From: Tissierellia bacterium
GTDB lineage: Bacteria > Bacillota > Clostridia > Tissierellales > Sedimentibacteraceae
NCBI GenBank assembly: GCA_028709465.1
Contig: JAQVWY010000018.1
Coordinates: 1-39,024, forward strand
DNA: 39,024 nt
Direction: 5' to 3'
Part shown: positions 17,117-24,679 of the stretch, one piece after another
Layout of the letters: each line of letters starts with the position of its first letter
Numbering within the stretch: the stretch's first letter is position 1
Translations under genes and position numbers: made by a program
The notes under the pieces: generated by a model
The model's database searches: none
What the model was told of the DNA's origin: nothing
What the model saw: only the letters and a program-made list of their open reading frames with translations

Positions 17117-19297
17117 TTACAATATGTTTTTCAAATAGTGTCCTCTTGTAAAGTTGTTTTCTCTCAACACGTTAGAAGTTTGGACTCCATTTATTTCACA
17201 ATATATTGCATCTATAATCTCTTCAATATTATCTTCCCATTTAGTGTCAATCATGAAATATTCAATTCCACTTTTAACAAAATCAGTAATTTTTCCTATT
17301 AAAGTCAATGGAACACTATTATAAATATGAGTTAATCTGCTTTCACGTTCTACATTAAAATTAACACCTTTTCTATCCTTTAATTGATATTTATTTTGAT
17401 ACATGCATTTGTTGCAATCTTCCTGATTCTTGCAATTTCTAACTAGGGACATAGGGCAATTCTTCATAACCATGAGCTGAACAAATTTATGAGCTACAAT
17501 TTCACTTTTGATGGAAGAATATTTCATAATGCTTTCAATATCTTTAATATTAGATTCTACTGTAAATGTAAATCCTTCAGCACCTTTATCCTGTAGTAAT
17601 TTAACTGAAAATGTATTAATAATGTTAAAAAATCTTCCACAATGAATATTTAGCTTGCTTTTTTGCCTAAAGAAATGGAACGTACCAATATTATTTACGC
17701 AAACACCATCAAATATTTCTTCATAAAGTGACATGTTATTTTTAAATGAAATATAATCTGATTTAGATACAATATTAGGTATCCACAGATATTTTTCAAC
17801 ACCATCAATATTATTAACAATATTCATATCTAATGAATATGGAATGTACACTCTTTTGATCTTAACCTTATCAATTAAATGTATTTCATCAATACTGTTT
17901 ATTTTTAAACTTATTTTTGGTGAAGATTTTTGTTCTATCTTTCTAAAATTAAAAACTTCATTTTTTGACAGTTCTTCAATATCTGGTCTATTGTAATAAA
18001 CAGCTCCTTTTTCGAAAAGTAATTCAGTAGCATCTCTACGCATTTGATTTAAGGTGCTTTTTCTCACAAATACATTATCGCCTTTATTTATCTTTATATC
18101 TTTCAAATCATATATGGTATTTCCTAGTTTATTAAGCTGTTCTTTAATTATTTCATCTGTAACAGGATTGTTTACACTAGTTTCACATAGTTCTTTACTT
18201 TTTATAGTAACATTATTTTTCCCATCAGTGGCATGTAAAATTGCAGGAGAACCTAATTTCAGAATAATTTCAAAGCTTATATTATTTCTCCTGTATTTTG
18301 AAAACTCTATAGTTTTTTCTTTAATATCTTCTGTAATTTCATCTATATTATCGCCTTTAACTCCAGAGCTAATCTTTGCAAACATTTCATCATTGAGACT
18401 TGGTTTTAAATATCCATTTGTATACCCTCTGCTAAATGTAGAAATAGCTCTTGCTTCAAGGTCTTTTAAATTGCTTTTTTTATTATTTAAATAATTATCT
18501 ATAATTTGTCTGTAATATTCAACAACTGCAGATGTGTACTCTGGTCCCTTCATTCTTCCTTCAACTTTAAATGTTGTAATTCCAGCTTCAATTAACTCTA
18601 TAATGCTTTCTCCAGCCTTAAAATCTTTCATGCTTAGCAAAGGAGTAACATGAAAATTTTCATTTAACTCATTTTTTTCTTTATCATAAAAGCTATAGTT
18701 TAATCGACATGGTTGAGCACATTTTCCTCTATTTCCACTCCTGCCTCCAAGAAAGCTACTCATATAACATTGGCCTGAGTAACACACGCATAATGCTCCA
18801 TGAATAAACACTTCTAAATCTGTACGCGAATTTTTAACTATTTCTTTTAACTGTCCTATTGACAATTCTCTGGCCATAATTACTTTTCCAGGATTATATT
18901 TATCAAAAAATTTCACTCCGTATTCATCATAAACAACGGATTGTGTACTTATATTAACATCTAAATCTGGAATATATTTTTTAATCAAATATAATAGACC
19001 TAAGTCCTGAACTATTACAGCATCTACATCATTTTCATATAGAAATACTGCATAATTTAAAGCGTCTACTATTTCGTCATCCTTTAATAATGTATTTAAA
19101 GTAACATATACCTTTACATTTTTGTTATGGGCATATCTTATTATGTCCATCATTTCATCATTATCAAAATTTTTCGAATTATATCTTGCATTAAAGCTTT
19201 TGCCACCTAAATAAATCGAATCTGCTCCGCTGTTAACAGCAGCATAAAAAGACTCAATACTTCCTGCTGGTGCTAATAATTCTATTTTTTTATTCAT
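17117..19297 (-). CDS. U32-family peptidase / RlhA-like protein with DUF3656
   Basis: 726 residues. The N-terminal U32 domain (about 1-330) begins with IELLAPAGSIESFYAAVNSG and carries the conserved His166 and the Cys set Cys170, Cys172, Cys177, Cys193 and Cys197 (HGALCVCYSGQC, GKCAQPCR), an Fe-S-type cluster. A DUF3656-like middle follows (about 370-460), with a second Cys-rich patch near 620-650. U32 proteins were named collagenase-like peptidases, but characterised members (RlhA, TrhP, UbiU/V) are involved in hydroxylation of rRNA, tRNA or quinone. The length and DUF3656 fit RlhA, which hydroxylates 23S rRNA C2501. GGGAG precedes the ATG, nine bases after the zapA-like stop. Confidence 0.88.
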   Translation of the reverse strand: MNKKIELLAPAGSIESFYAAVNSGADSIYLGGKSFNARYNSKNFDNDEMMDIIRYAHNKNVKVYVTLNTLLKDDEIVDALNYAVFLYENDVDAVIVQDLGLLYLIKKYIPDLDVNISTQSVVYDEYGVKFFDKYNPGKVIMARELSIGQLKEIVKNSRTDLEVFIHGALCVCYSGQCYMSSFLGGRSGNRGKCAQPCRLNYSFYDKEKNELNENFHVTPLLSMKDFKAGESIIELIEAGITTFKVEGRMKGPEYTSAVVEYYRQIIDNYLNNKKSNLKDLEARAISTFSRGYTNGYLKPSLNDEMFAKISSGVKGDNIDEITEDIKEKTIEFSKYRRNNISFEIILKLGSPAILHATDGKNNVTIKSKELCETSVNNPVTDEIIKEQLNKLGNTIYDLKDIKINKGDNVFVRKSTLNQMRRDATELLFEKGAVYYNRPDIEELSKNEVFNFRKIEQKSSPKISLKINSIDEIHLIDKVKIKRVYIPYSLDMNIVNNIDGVEKYLWIPNIVSKSDYISFKNNMSLYEEIFDGVCVNNIGTFHFFRQKSKLNIHCGRFFNIINTFSVKLLQDKGAEGFTFTVESNIKDIESIMKYSSIKSEIVAHKFVQLMVMKNCPMSLVRNCKNQEDCNKCMYQNKYQLKDRKGVNFNVERESRLTHIYNSVPLTLIGKITDFVKSGIEYFMIDTKWEDNIEEIIDAIYCEINGVQTSNVLRENNFTRGHYLKNIL

Positions 19298-19306
19298 ATT
19301 TTCTCC

Positions 19307-20386
19307 CTATTGCGATGTTTCTTCATCAAGAAGTTCCATCATTTCTTGATTTTCTCTTTTTAACTGTTCTATTTCAAGTCTGTTTTGAAAAATCTCAGTT
19401 TCTTTCCTATTTAATTTTTCTTGAATTTCATTAATTTTAGCTATTAAGCTTTCTTTTTCATTATTAAGCATCAATAATTCTTCTAAATATTTTTCCTTAT
19501 CATCATTCACTAAATCATATTTTCCTTTAATATCTTCATTATCAACTTTTATTTGTGCAATGTACTTATCCTTATTTATAATGATTTCATCTTTTTCATT
19601 TAACTTTTGCTGCATTAAATTAATTTTGTTATTCAAATAATCAATGTCCTTGTTTTTAGAATCAATAGTAAGATTTTGCTTCTGATTTTCTTCATTTAAT
19701 TGATCTATTTTAATCGATTTATCATCGTTTATTTTCTTTAATTCTCTTATATCTTTTTCTAAATTACTCACAAACTGTTCTTTTTCATTTAATTTTAATT
19801 GTAGTTTGGAAATTCTACCATTAAGACTACTTTTAGTATTATTCATAAAGCTAATTTCTTTAGTGAAATTTTCTCTTTCTTTAGTAAGATTATCACATAT
19901 TTCATTTAGCTCTTCATTTTTATTTTTCAATTCATTTATTAATATTTCACTTTGCATTATTTGCTGCTCAAGCTCATTTATTTTTTCTTGATATTTAACT
20001 ATTTGAGAATTAAGGTATTCTCTATCATTATCCTTAGCAAGCAATCTTTCTCTATATTTTTCTTTTTCTATATTGGCAGAGGAAAACTTTTCATTTGCTT
20101 CTTCTCTTGCCTCAATCGCTTTTTTAATATCTGCCTCTAATGCTTGAATTTCATCACTGAATTGCTTTTTTATTTCATTTATTTCTTCAGTACTTTTTAT
20201 ATATTTATCAATAATAACAAATGAAGACAATATAAGTTTATCAATATCATTAAAACGTTTATTTGCACTGCCTATTGCATTAATTTGATCGTTAAGAATT
20301 TTTTCTATTTTACTTACATATACGGGACTTTCATCGGTTTTCACGTTATATTTTTTATCACCAATTATTATTTCTAATTTATTCAT
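19307..20386 (-). CDS. zapA: ZapA-domain protein with long coiled coil
   Basis: 359 residues. The first 85 or so match ZapA: KLEIIIGDKKYNVKTDESP, then VSKIEKILNDQIN and DIDKLILSSFVIIDKY. ZapA binds and cross-links FtsZ filaments at the division ring. The remaining 270 residues are an almost unbroken Glu/Lys/Asn-rich coiled coil with leucine heptads. Classical ZapA is about 90-110 residues, so this is greatly extended, possibly a division-ring linker reaching other proteins. The ATG at 20386 has AAAGGGG upstream; the longer frame to 20431 runs past that site and is rejected. It is first in the operon with the U32 and mutS2 genes. Confidence 0.85.
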   Translation of the reverse strand: MNKLEIIIGDKKYNVKTDESPVYVSKIEKILNDQINAIGSANKRFNDIDKLILSSFVIIDKYIKSTEEINEIKKQFSDEIQALEADIKKAIEAREEANEKFSSANIEKEKYRERLLAKDNDREYLNSQIVKYQEKINELEQQIMQSEILINELKNKNEELNEICDNLTKERENFTKEISFMNNTKSSLNGRISKLQLKLNEKEQFVSNLEKDIRELKKINDDKSIKIDQLNEENQKQNLTIDSKNKDIDYLNNKINLMQQKLNEKDEIIINKDKYIAQIKVDNEDIKGKYDLVNDDKEKYLEELLMLNNEKESLIAKINEIQEKLNRKETEIFQNRLEIEQLKRENQEMMELLDEETSQ

Positions 20387-20553
20387 ATATAATAAATCCC
20401 CTTTTCTATATATTTTGTCTGAATTCAACATTTCATATTTAGCAAAATTAATATATAATTATAAATATTTAATTCTATAAAATTAAAAATTATATATTAA
20501 TATTAAAGTATAATCCTTAAAATATCAATAGTAAATAAGGATTTTTATTAAAT

Positions 20554-20585
20554 AAATAAAAAAAAGATCACTTTATGCGATCTTT
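20554..20585 (-). terminator. Strong intrinsic terminator of the dxs-malY operon
   Basis: On the minus strand the stem AAAGATCGC / GTGATCTTT (20585-20577 with 20571-20563, one G-U pair) has a five-base loop and runs directly into nine T residues (20562-20554). It begins six bases after the stop of the gene ending at 20591. Confidence 0.88.
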
Positions 20586-20590
20586 CTAAT

Positions 20591-21760
20591 TTATTTTTTA
20601 TTAAATGCCTTTTCAATTCTATCAATACATTCTTTTACTATTGAACGTGGACATCCAATATTTAATCTTATAAATCCTACTCCTTCAGTACCATAATCTG
20701 TTCCGCTATTTAATACTACCTTTCCTTCATTTACTAATTTCTCCATTAATTCTTCTTGTTTTAAGTTATATAACCTAAAATCTAACCACATTAGATAAGT
20801 CGATTCCGGTTTATACGTTTTCACCAAGGGCAACTTTTCTTTTATATATTTACATACAAAATCAGCATTTCCCTCAACATATTCAACCATTTCATCAACC
20901 CATTGCTCCCCATATGTATAAGCAGCCTCACATGCAACAATTCCAAAAATATTAACCAGTTCAATACCAATTGAAGACATCGATTTTTGCATTTGCTTTC
21001 TAACTTTTTCACTTTCTATTATAATATGTGAAGTACATAGTCCTGCAATATTGAATGTTTTGCTTGGCGCTTGACATACTATTGAGATGTTTCTTGCATT
21101 TTCTGAAACAGTATTAAAAACTGTATGTTTTTTATTCTTATATATAATATCAGAATGTATTTCATCTGATAGCACTACTACATTGTTGTTAAAGCAAATA
21201 TCTGCAATCTTTGAAAGCTCTTCTTTAGACCATACTCTTCCTATTGGATTGTGAGGATTACTCATTATAAATAACTTAACACCATATTTTATTTTCTGCT
21301 CAAAATCATCAAAATCGATATTATATTTTTCACCATCAAATATTAACGAACTAGTAATAAGCTCTCTATTTGCTTCTTTTACTGAATTATGAAAAGGAGT
21401 GTAAACAGGAGTAAGTATAAGAATTTTATCATTTACATCTGAAAAGCCATAAATTGCCGCTTTAATTGCAGGGATAACCCCAGGAGAAACTGATATCCAT
21501 TCTTTCTTAACATCAAAGTTATGTCTTTTTTTATTCCATCTAATAATGCTATTAATATATTCTGTTCCTGGAAATGTATAACCATAAGTCATATGTTTAG
21601 CTCTTTCAATAACTGCATCAGCTATTTCTGGTGCAATTTTAAAATCCATATCAGCAACCCACATAGGCAATAAATCATTTCTATTGTATTTTTTAGTTAC
21701 ACTATCCCATTTAACGCTATTTGTACCATTTCTATTAATTATTTCATCAAAATTGTACAT
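20591..21760 (-). CDS. MalY/PatB-type PLP-dependent cystathionine beta-lyase or aminotransferase
   Basis: 389 residues, aminotransferase fold type I. The PLP-binding features are present: SNPHNPIGRVWS (about 167-178), the Asp at 199 in VVLSDEIHSDI, and the Schiff-base lysine K234 in APSKTFNIAG. The N-terminal motif LLPMWVADMDF is characteristic of the MalY/PatB branch, which cleaves C-S bonds of cystathionine or cysteine; some members are general aminotransferases. An excellent AAAGGAGGT precedes the ATG at 21760. It starts 21 bases after the dxs stop, so the two are cotranscribed, although no pathway link is obvious. Confidence 0.88.
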   Translation of the reverse strand: MYNFDEIINRNGTNSVKWDSVTKKYNRNDLLPMWVADMDFKIAPEIADAVIERAKHMTYGYTFPGTEYINSIIRWNKKRHNFDVKKEWISVSPGVIPAIKAAIYGFSDVNDKILILTPVYTPFHNSVKEANRELITSSLIFDGEKYNIDFDDFEQKIKYGVKLFIMSNPHNPIGRVWSKEELSKIADICFNNNVVVLSDEIHSDIIYKNKKHTVFNTVSENARNISIVCQAPSKTFNIAGLCTSHIIIESEKVRKQMQKSMSSIGIELVNIFGIVACEAAYTYGEQWVDEMVEYVEGNADFVCKYIKEKLPLVKTYKPESTYLMWLDFRLYNLKQEELMEKLVNEGKVVLNSGTDYGTEGVGFIRLNIGCPRSIVKECIDRIEKAFNKK

Positions 21761-21781
21761 TGTTACCTCCTTTATGATAAA

Positions 21782-23641
21782 TTATTTATTCATATAATTA
21801 GCCAAAATTTCTATTGCAATGCTGTTAGCATCCATTTTATTCTCAAAAAATAATTCATCAATTGTCCCTTGTTTTATAAACTCATCTGGCAATGTCTTTA
21901 TCAATGTTTTTACATTAGAAGGAATCATATTTTTAATTTTAATAGCAACGGAGCCATCCTTTACAGCCTCATCTAATACAACTGCAAATTTAGTTTTGTT
22001 AACTGATTCTAATATTAAATTTTCATCTAAGGGTTTTAAAAATCTCAAATTAATTATTTCAGAATCAATATTTTTTTCATTTAAAATATTTTTTATATCC
22101 ACTGCTACATTTACCATTTTACCATTAGCAATTATTGTAATATCTTTTCCTTCTTCAACAATATACCCTTTACCTAACTCTACATTAGTATCGCTATTGT
22201 TTACATTAGATTTAGATGAACCTCTCGGGTATCTTACACTTATAGGTCCATTATAATTGTTAATGCTAAAATCTAGCATTGATTCAAATTCTCTATAATC
22301 CGCTGGAGCCATAACAACCATGTTAGGTATTTGACATAGAAATGCTGAATCAAAAACCCCCTGGTGTGTTTCTCCATCATTACCTACTAAACCAGCTCTG
22401 TCAATGGCAAATACAACATGCAAATTTTGTGTAGCTACATCATGAATAACCTGATCATATGCTCTCTGTAAAAAAGAAGAATATAATGCAACAACAGGAA
22501 CCATACCATTTACAGCTAATCCTGCAGACATAGTCACAGCATGTTGCTCAGCAATGCCAACATCAAACAGTCTCTTAGGAAATTCCAATGAAAAATCTTT
22601 AAGACCAGTTCCATCAGTCATAGCTGCTGTTATTGCAACAACATTCTCATTATATTTTGCTATTTCAACCATTTTTTTACCGAAAACATCAGAATAAGTA
22701 GGCAATATTGATTTCTTCAAGCTTTTACCAGTTTTTACATCAAATGCTGAAACTCCATGAAAATCATCAGGTCTTTCCTCTGCAAATTTATATCCCTTGC
22801 CTTTCGTGGTTTTAACATGTATTAATATTGGTCCCTCAATATTTTTAGCTTTATTAAAAGTTTCTATAAGATTATTTAAATTATGGCCATCAACTGGTCC
22901 CATATATGTAAATCCAAGCTCTTCAAAAAGCATACCTGTAACAACCATTTTTTTAATACCATCTTTGGCGCGTTTTATGAATCTTTTTATTTTCTTTCCA
23001 GCGAATGGCATTTTGTCTAATATCTTTTCTACATCCTTTTTAGTAGCTAAATATCTAGGTTCGGTTCTAATTTTACTTAAATATGCAGATAATCCTCCTA
23101 CATTAGGTGATATAGACATTTCATTATCATTTAATACTACTATTAACTTTGTATTGCTTCTGCCAATATCATTTAGAGCCTCAAACGCCAGTCCTCCAGT
23201 CAATGCTCCATCACCAATAACTGCTACTACTTCATAATTATCATTCTTTATATCTCTAGCCCTAGCCATACCTATTGCAGCTGAAATAGACGTGCTGCTG
23301 TGTCCAGTATCAAACACATCATATTCACTTTCTTCTCTTTTAGGAAAACCACTTATTCCATTGAATTGTCTCAATGTATTCATCTTATCTTTTCTACCAG
23401 TTAGTATTTTGTGCACATAGGTTTGATGCCCTACATCCCATATTAATTTATCCTTAGGGCAATTCAAACAAAAATGCAATGCAACTGTCAATTCCACAAC
23501 ACCCAAATTTGAGGCAATATGTCCTCCAGTTTTGGAAACTGTTTCTAATAAGAATTCTCTTATTTCTCCACATAAAATATTTAATTCATCTACGCTTAAT
23601 TTTTTTAAATTATGCGGCAAATTTATAGTATCTAATTTCAT
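21782..23641 (-). CDS. dxs: 1-deoxy-D-xylulose-5-phosphate synthase
   Basis: Condenses pyruvate and glyceraldehyde 3-phosphate, with thiamine diphosphate, in the first step of the MEP isoprenoid pathway. 619 residues, the normal length. The thiamine diphosphate/Mg motif GDGALTGG is at 143-150, the family-typical WDVGHQTYVHK at 68-78, and the activating glutamate lies in DVGIAEQHAV in the pyrimidine-binding domain. A transketolase C-terminal domain closes the protein (about 490-615). GAGG precedes the ATG. Its promoter lies about 60 bases upstream, and the leader carries a strong hairpin. Confidence 0.97.
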   Translation of the reverse strand: MKLDTINLPHNLKKLSVDELNILCGEIREFLLETVSKTGGHIASNLGVVELTVALHFCLNCPKDKLIWDVGHQTYVHKILTGRKDKMNTLRQFNGISGFPKREESEYDVFDTGHSSTSISAAIGMARARDIKNDNYEVVAVIGDGALTGGLAFEALNDIGRSNTKLIVVLNDNEMSISPNVGGLSAYLSKIRTEPRYLATKKDVEKILDKMPFAGKKIKRFIKRAKDGIKKMVVTGMLFEELGFTYMGPVDGHNLNNLIETFNKAKNIEGPILIHVKTTKGKGYKFAEERPDDFHGVSAFDVKTGKSLKKSILPTYSDVFGKKMVEIAKYNENVVAITAAMTDGTGLKDFSLEFPKRLFDVGIAEQHAVTMSAGLAVNGMVPVVALYSSFLQRAYDQVIHDVATQNLHVVFAIDRAGLVGNDGETHQGVFDSAFLCQIPNMVVMAPADYREFESMLDFSINNYNGPISVRYPRGSSKSNVNNSDTNVELGKGYIVEEGKDITIIANGKMVNVAVDIKNILNEKNIDSEIINLRFLKPLDENLILESVNKTKFAVVLDEAVKDGSVAIKIKNMIPSNVKTLIKTLPDEFIKQGTIDELFFENKMDANSIAIEILANYMNK

Positions 23642-23658
23642 TTATTCCTCACAACAAT

Positions 23659-23682
23659 AAGCACTACGAAAAAATAGTGCTT
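23659..23682 (+). terminator. Hairpin in the dxs leader, terminator-shaped on the plus strand
   Basis: AAGCACTA (23659-23666) pairs perfectly with TAGTGCTT (23675-23682) across an eight-base loop. On the plus strand it is followed by CA and seven T residues (23685-23691), so it would stop antisense transcription leaving dxs. On the minus strand it sits about ten bases after the dxs transcription start and has no U tract after it, so there it would act as a 5'-end stem. Confidence 0.6.
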
Positions 23683-23699
23683 CATTTTTTTGTTATTTA

Positions 23700-23728
23700 A
23701 TTATATAATGTTTACATACATAAGTCAA
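23700..23728 (-). promoter_or_regulatory. dxs promoter
   Basis: On the minus strand TTGACT lies at 23728-23723 and a perfect TATAAT at 23705-23700 with a 17-base spacer. The start point would be near 23693. Confidence 0.82.
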
Positions 23729-23759
23729 AAATATTATTTTTATTTTTTACAAAAAAAGC

Positions 23760-23788
23760 TGTACATTTTTTTATTTATGTTATATTAT
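23760..23788 (+). promoter_or_regulatory. Promoter of the PPDK regulator gene
   Basis: TGTACA at 23760-23765 and TATTAT at 23783-23788 with a 17-base spacer; an overlapping TATATT gives a 15-base alternative. The leader would be about 45 bases. A direct repeat, TATATCTTATG, brackets the downstream part. Confidence 0.55.
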
Positions 23789-23840
23789 ATCTTATGTATT
23801 TAGCAATTATGTTACAATATATCTTATGGAGGTATTAACA

Positions 23841-24653
23841 TTGACAGACCCAACACATATTTATGTGCTATCAGATTCAATAGGTGAAACAGCTGAACTT
23901 CTTGCAAAAGCAGCAAGTATTCAATTTGATCCAATATTAATTGGAGACATTCATAGGTTTCCATTTATTAAAGACAAAGTTCAACTTGATGATATTATAG
24001 ATAAAGCATCTAAACATAAAAGTATCATTATATATACCCTTGTAAAATCTGAAAGCCGTGAATATTTAGCTTCTAAATCTGCTAAAAGAAATATTCCAGC
24101 AATTGATGCATTAGGACCTATTATTCGTGTTCTAGCTTACATGTGTAAAACAGAACCGAAAAGAGAAACTGGTTTAAACAGGCAATTAAATGAAGAATAT
24201 TTTAAAAAAGTAGAATGTGTTGAATTTGCAGTTAAATATGATGATGGCAAAGATCCTAGGGGCATTTTAAAGGCTGACATAGTGCTCATCGGTGTATCTA
24301 GAACTTCTAAAACACCTTTAAGCATGTATTTGGCTTATAGGAATTTTAAAGTGGCAAATATTCCTCTAGTACCTGAAGTTCAAGTGCCAAAAGAACTATA
24401 TGAAATACCCCCAAAGAAAATAATAGGTCTCACCAATGATCCAGAAAAGCTTAATACCATACGTATTGAAAGATTGAAAGAAATGGGTATGCACTCAAAA
24501 TCTACATATGCGGATATGGATAGAATTTTAGCTGAATTAGATTATGCACATCGTCTTTTTACAAAACTTCGATGTCCAATAATAAATGTTTCATTAAAAG
24601 CAATTGAAGAAACTGCAAGCATAATAACATCAATAATTTCGAATAATAATTAG
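23841..24653 (+). CDS. Pyruvate, phosphate dikinase regulatory protein (DUF299, YqfL/PPSR type)
   Basis: Bifunctional regulator of PPDK: ADP-dependent protein kinase and phosphate-dependent phosphorylase acting on a Thr beside the catalytic His. It resembles B. subtilis YqfL and plant RP1. Read from the TTG at 23841 it has 270 residues, the family length. Family motifs are YVLSDSIGETAE at the N-terminus and GVSRTSKTPLS, the nucleotide-binding loop, from residue 151. The ATG at 23826 is in frame, but it lies immediately before the ribosome site GGAGGT (23828-23833), which is seven bases before the TTG; the TTG is therefore the likely start. ppdK follows 26 bases downstream, confirming the target. 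Confidence 0.93.
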   Translation: MTDPTHIYVLSDSIGETAELLAKAASIQFDPILIGDIHRFPFIKDKVQLDDIIDKASKHKSIIIYTLVKSESREYLASKSAKRNIPAIDALGPIIRVLAYMCKTEPKRETGLNRQLNEEYFKKVECVEFAVKYDDGKDPRGILKADIVLIGVSRTSKTPLSMYLAYRNFKVANIPLVPEVQVPKELYEIPPKKIIGLTNDPEKLNTIRIERLKEMGMHSKSTYADMDRILAELDYAHRLFTKLRCPIINVSLKAIEETASIITSIISNNN

Positions 24654-24679
24654 TAATTCATATTTATAGGAGGACCAAT

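Noticed and set aside
18054..18494. Plus-strand frame of 146 codons inside the U32 gene
   Set aside because: It is antisense to a conserved gene, with no ribosome site and a codon pattern that mirrors the real frame.
20512..20543. Inverted repeat AATCCTTA / TAAGGATT followed by T residues on the plus strand
   Set aside because: There is no plus-strand gene to terminate, the loop is 16 bases and the surrounding sequence is so AT-rich that chance is likely.
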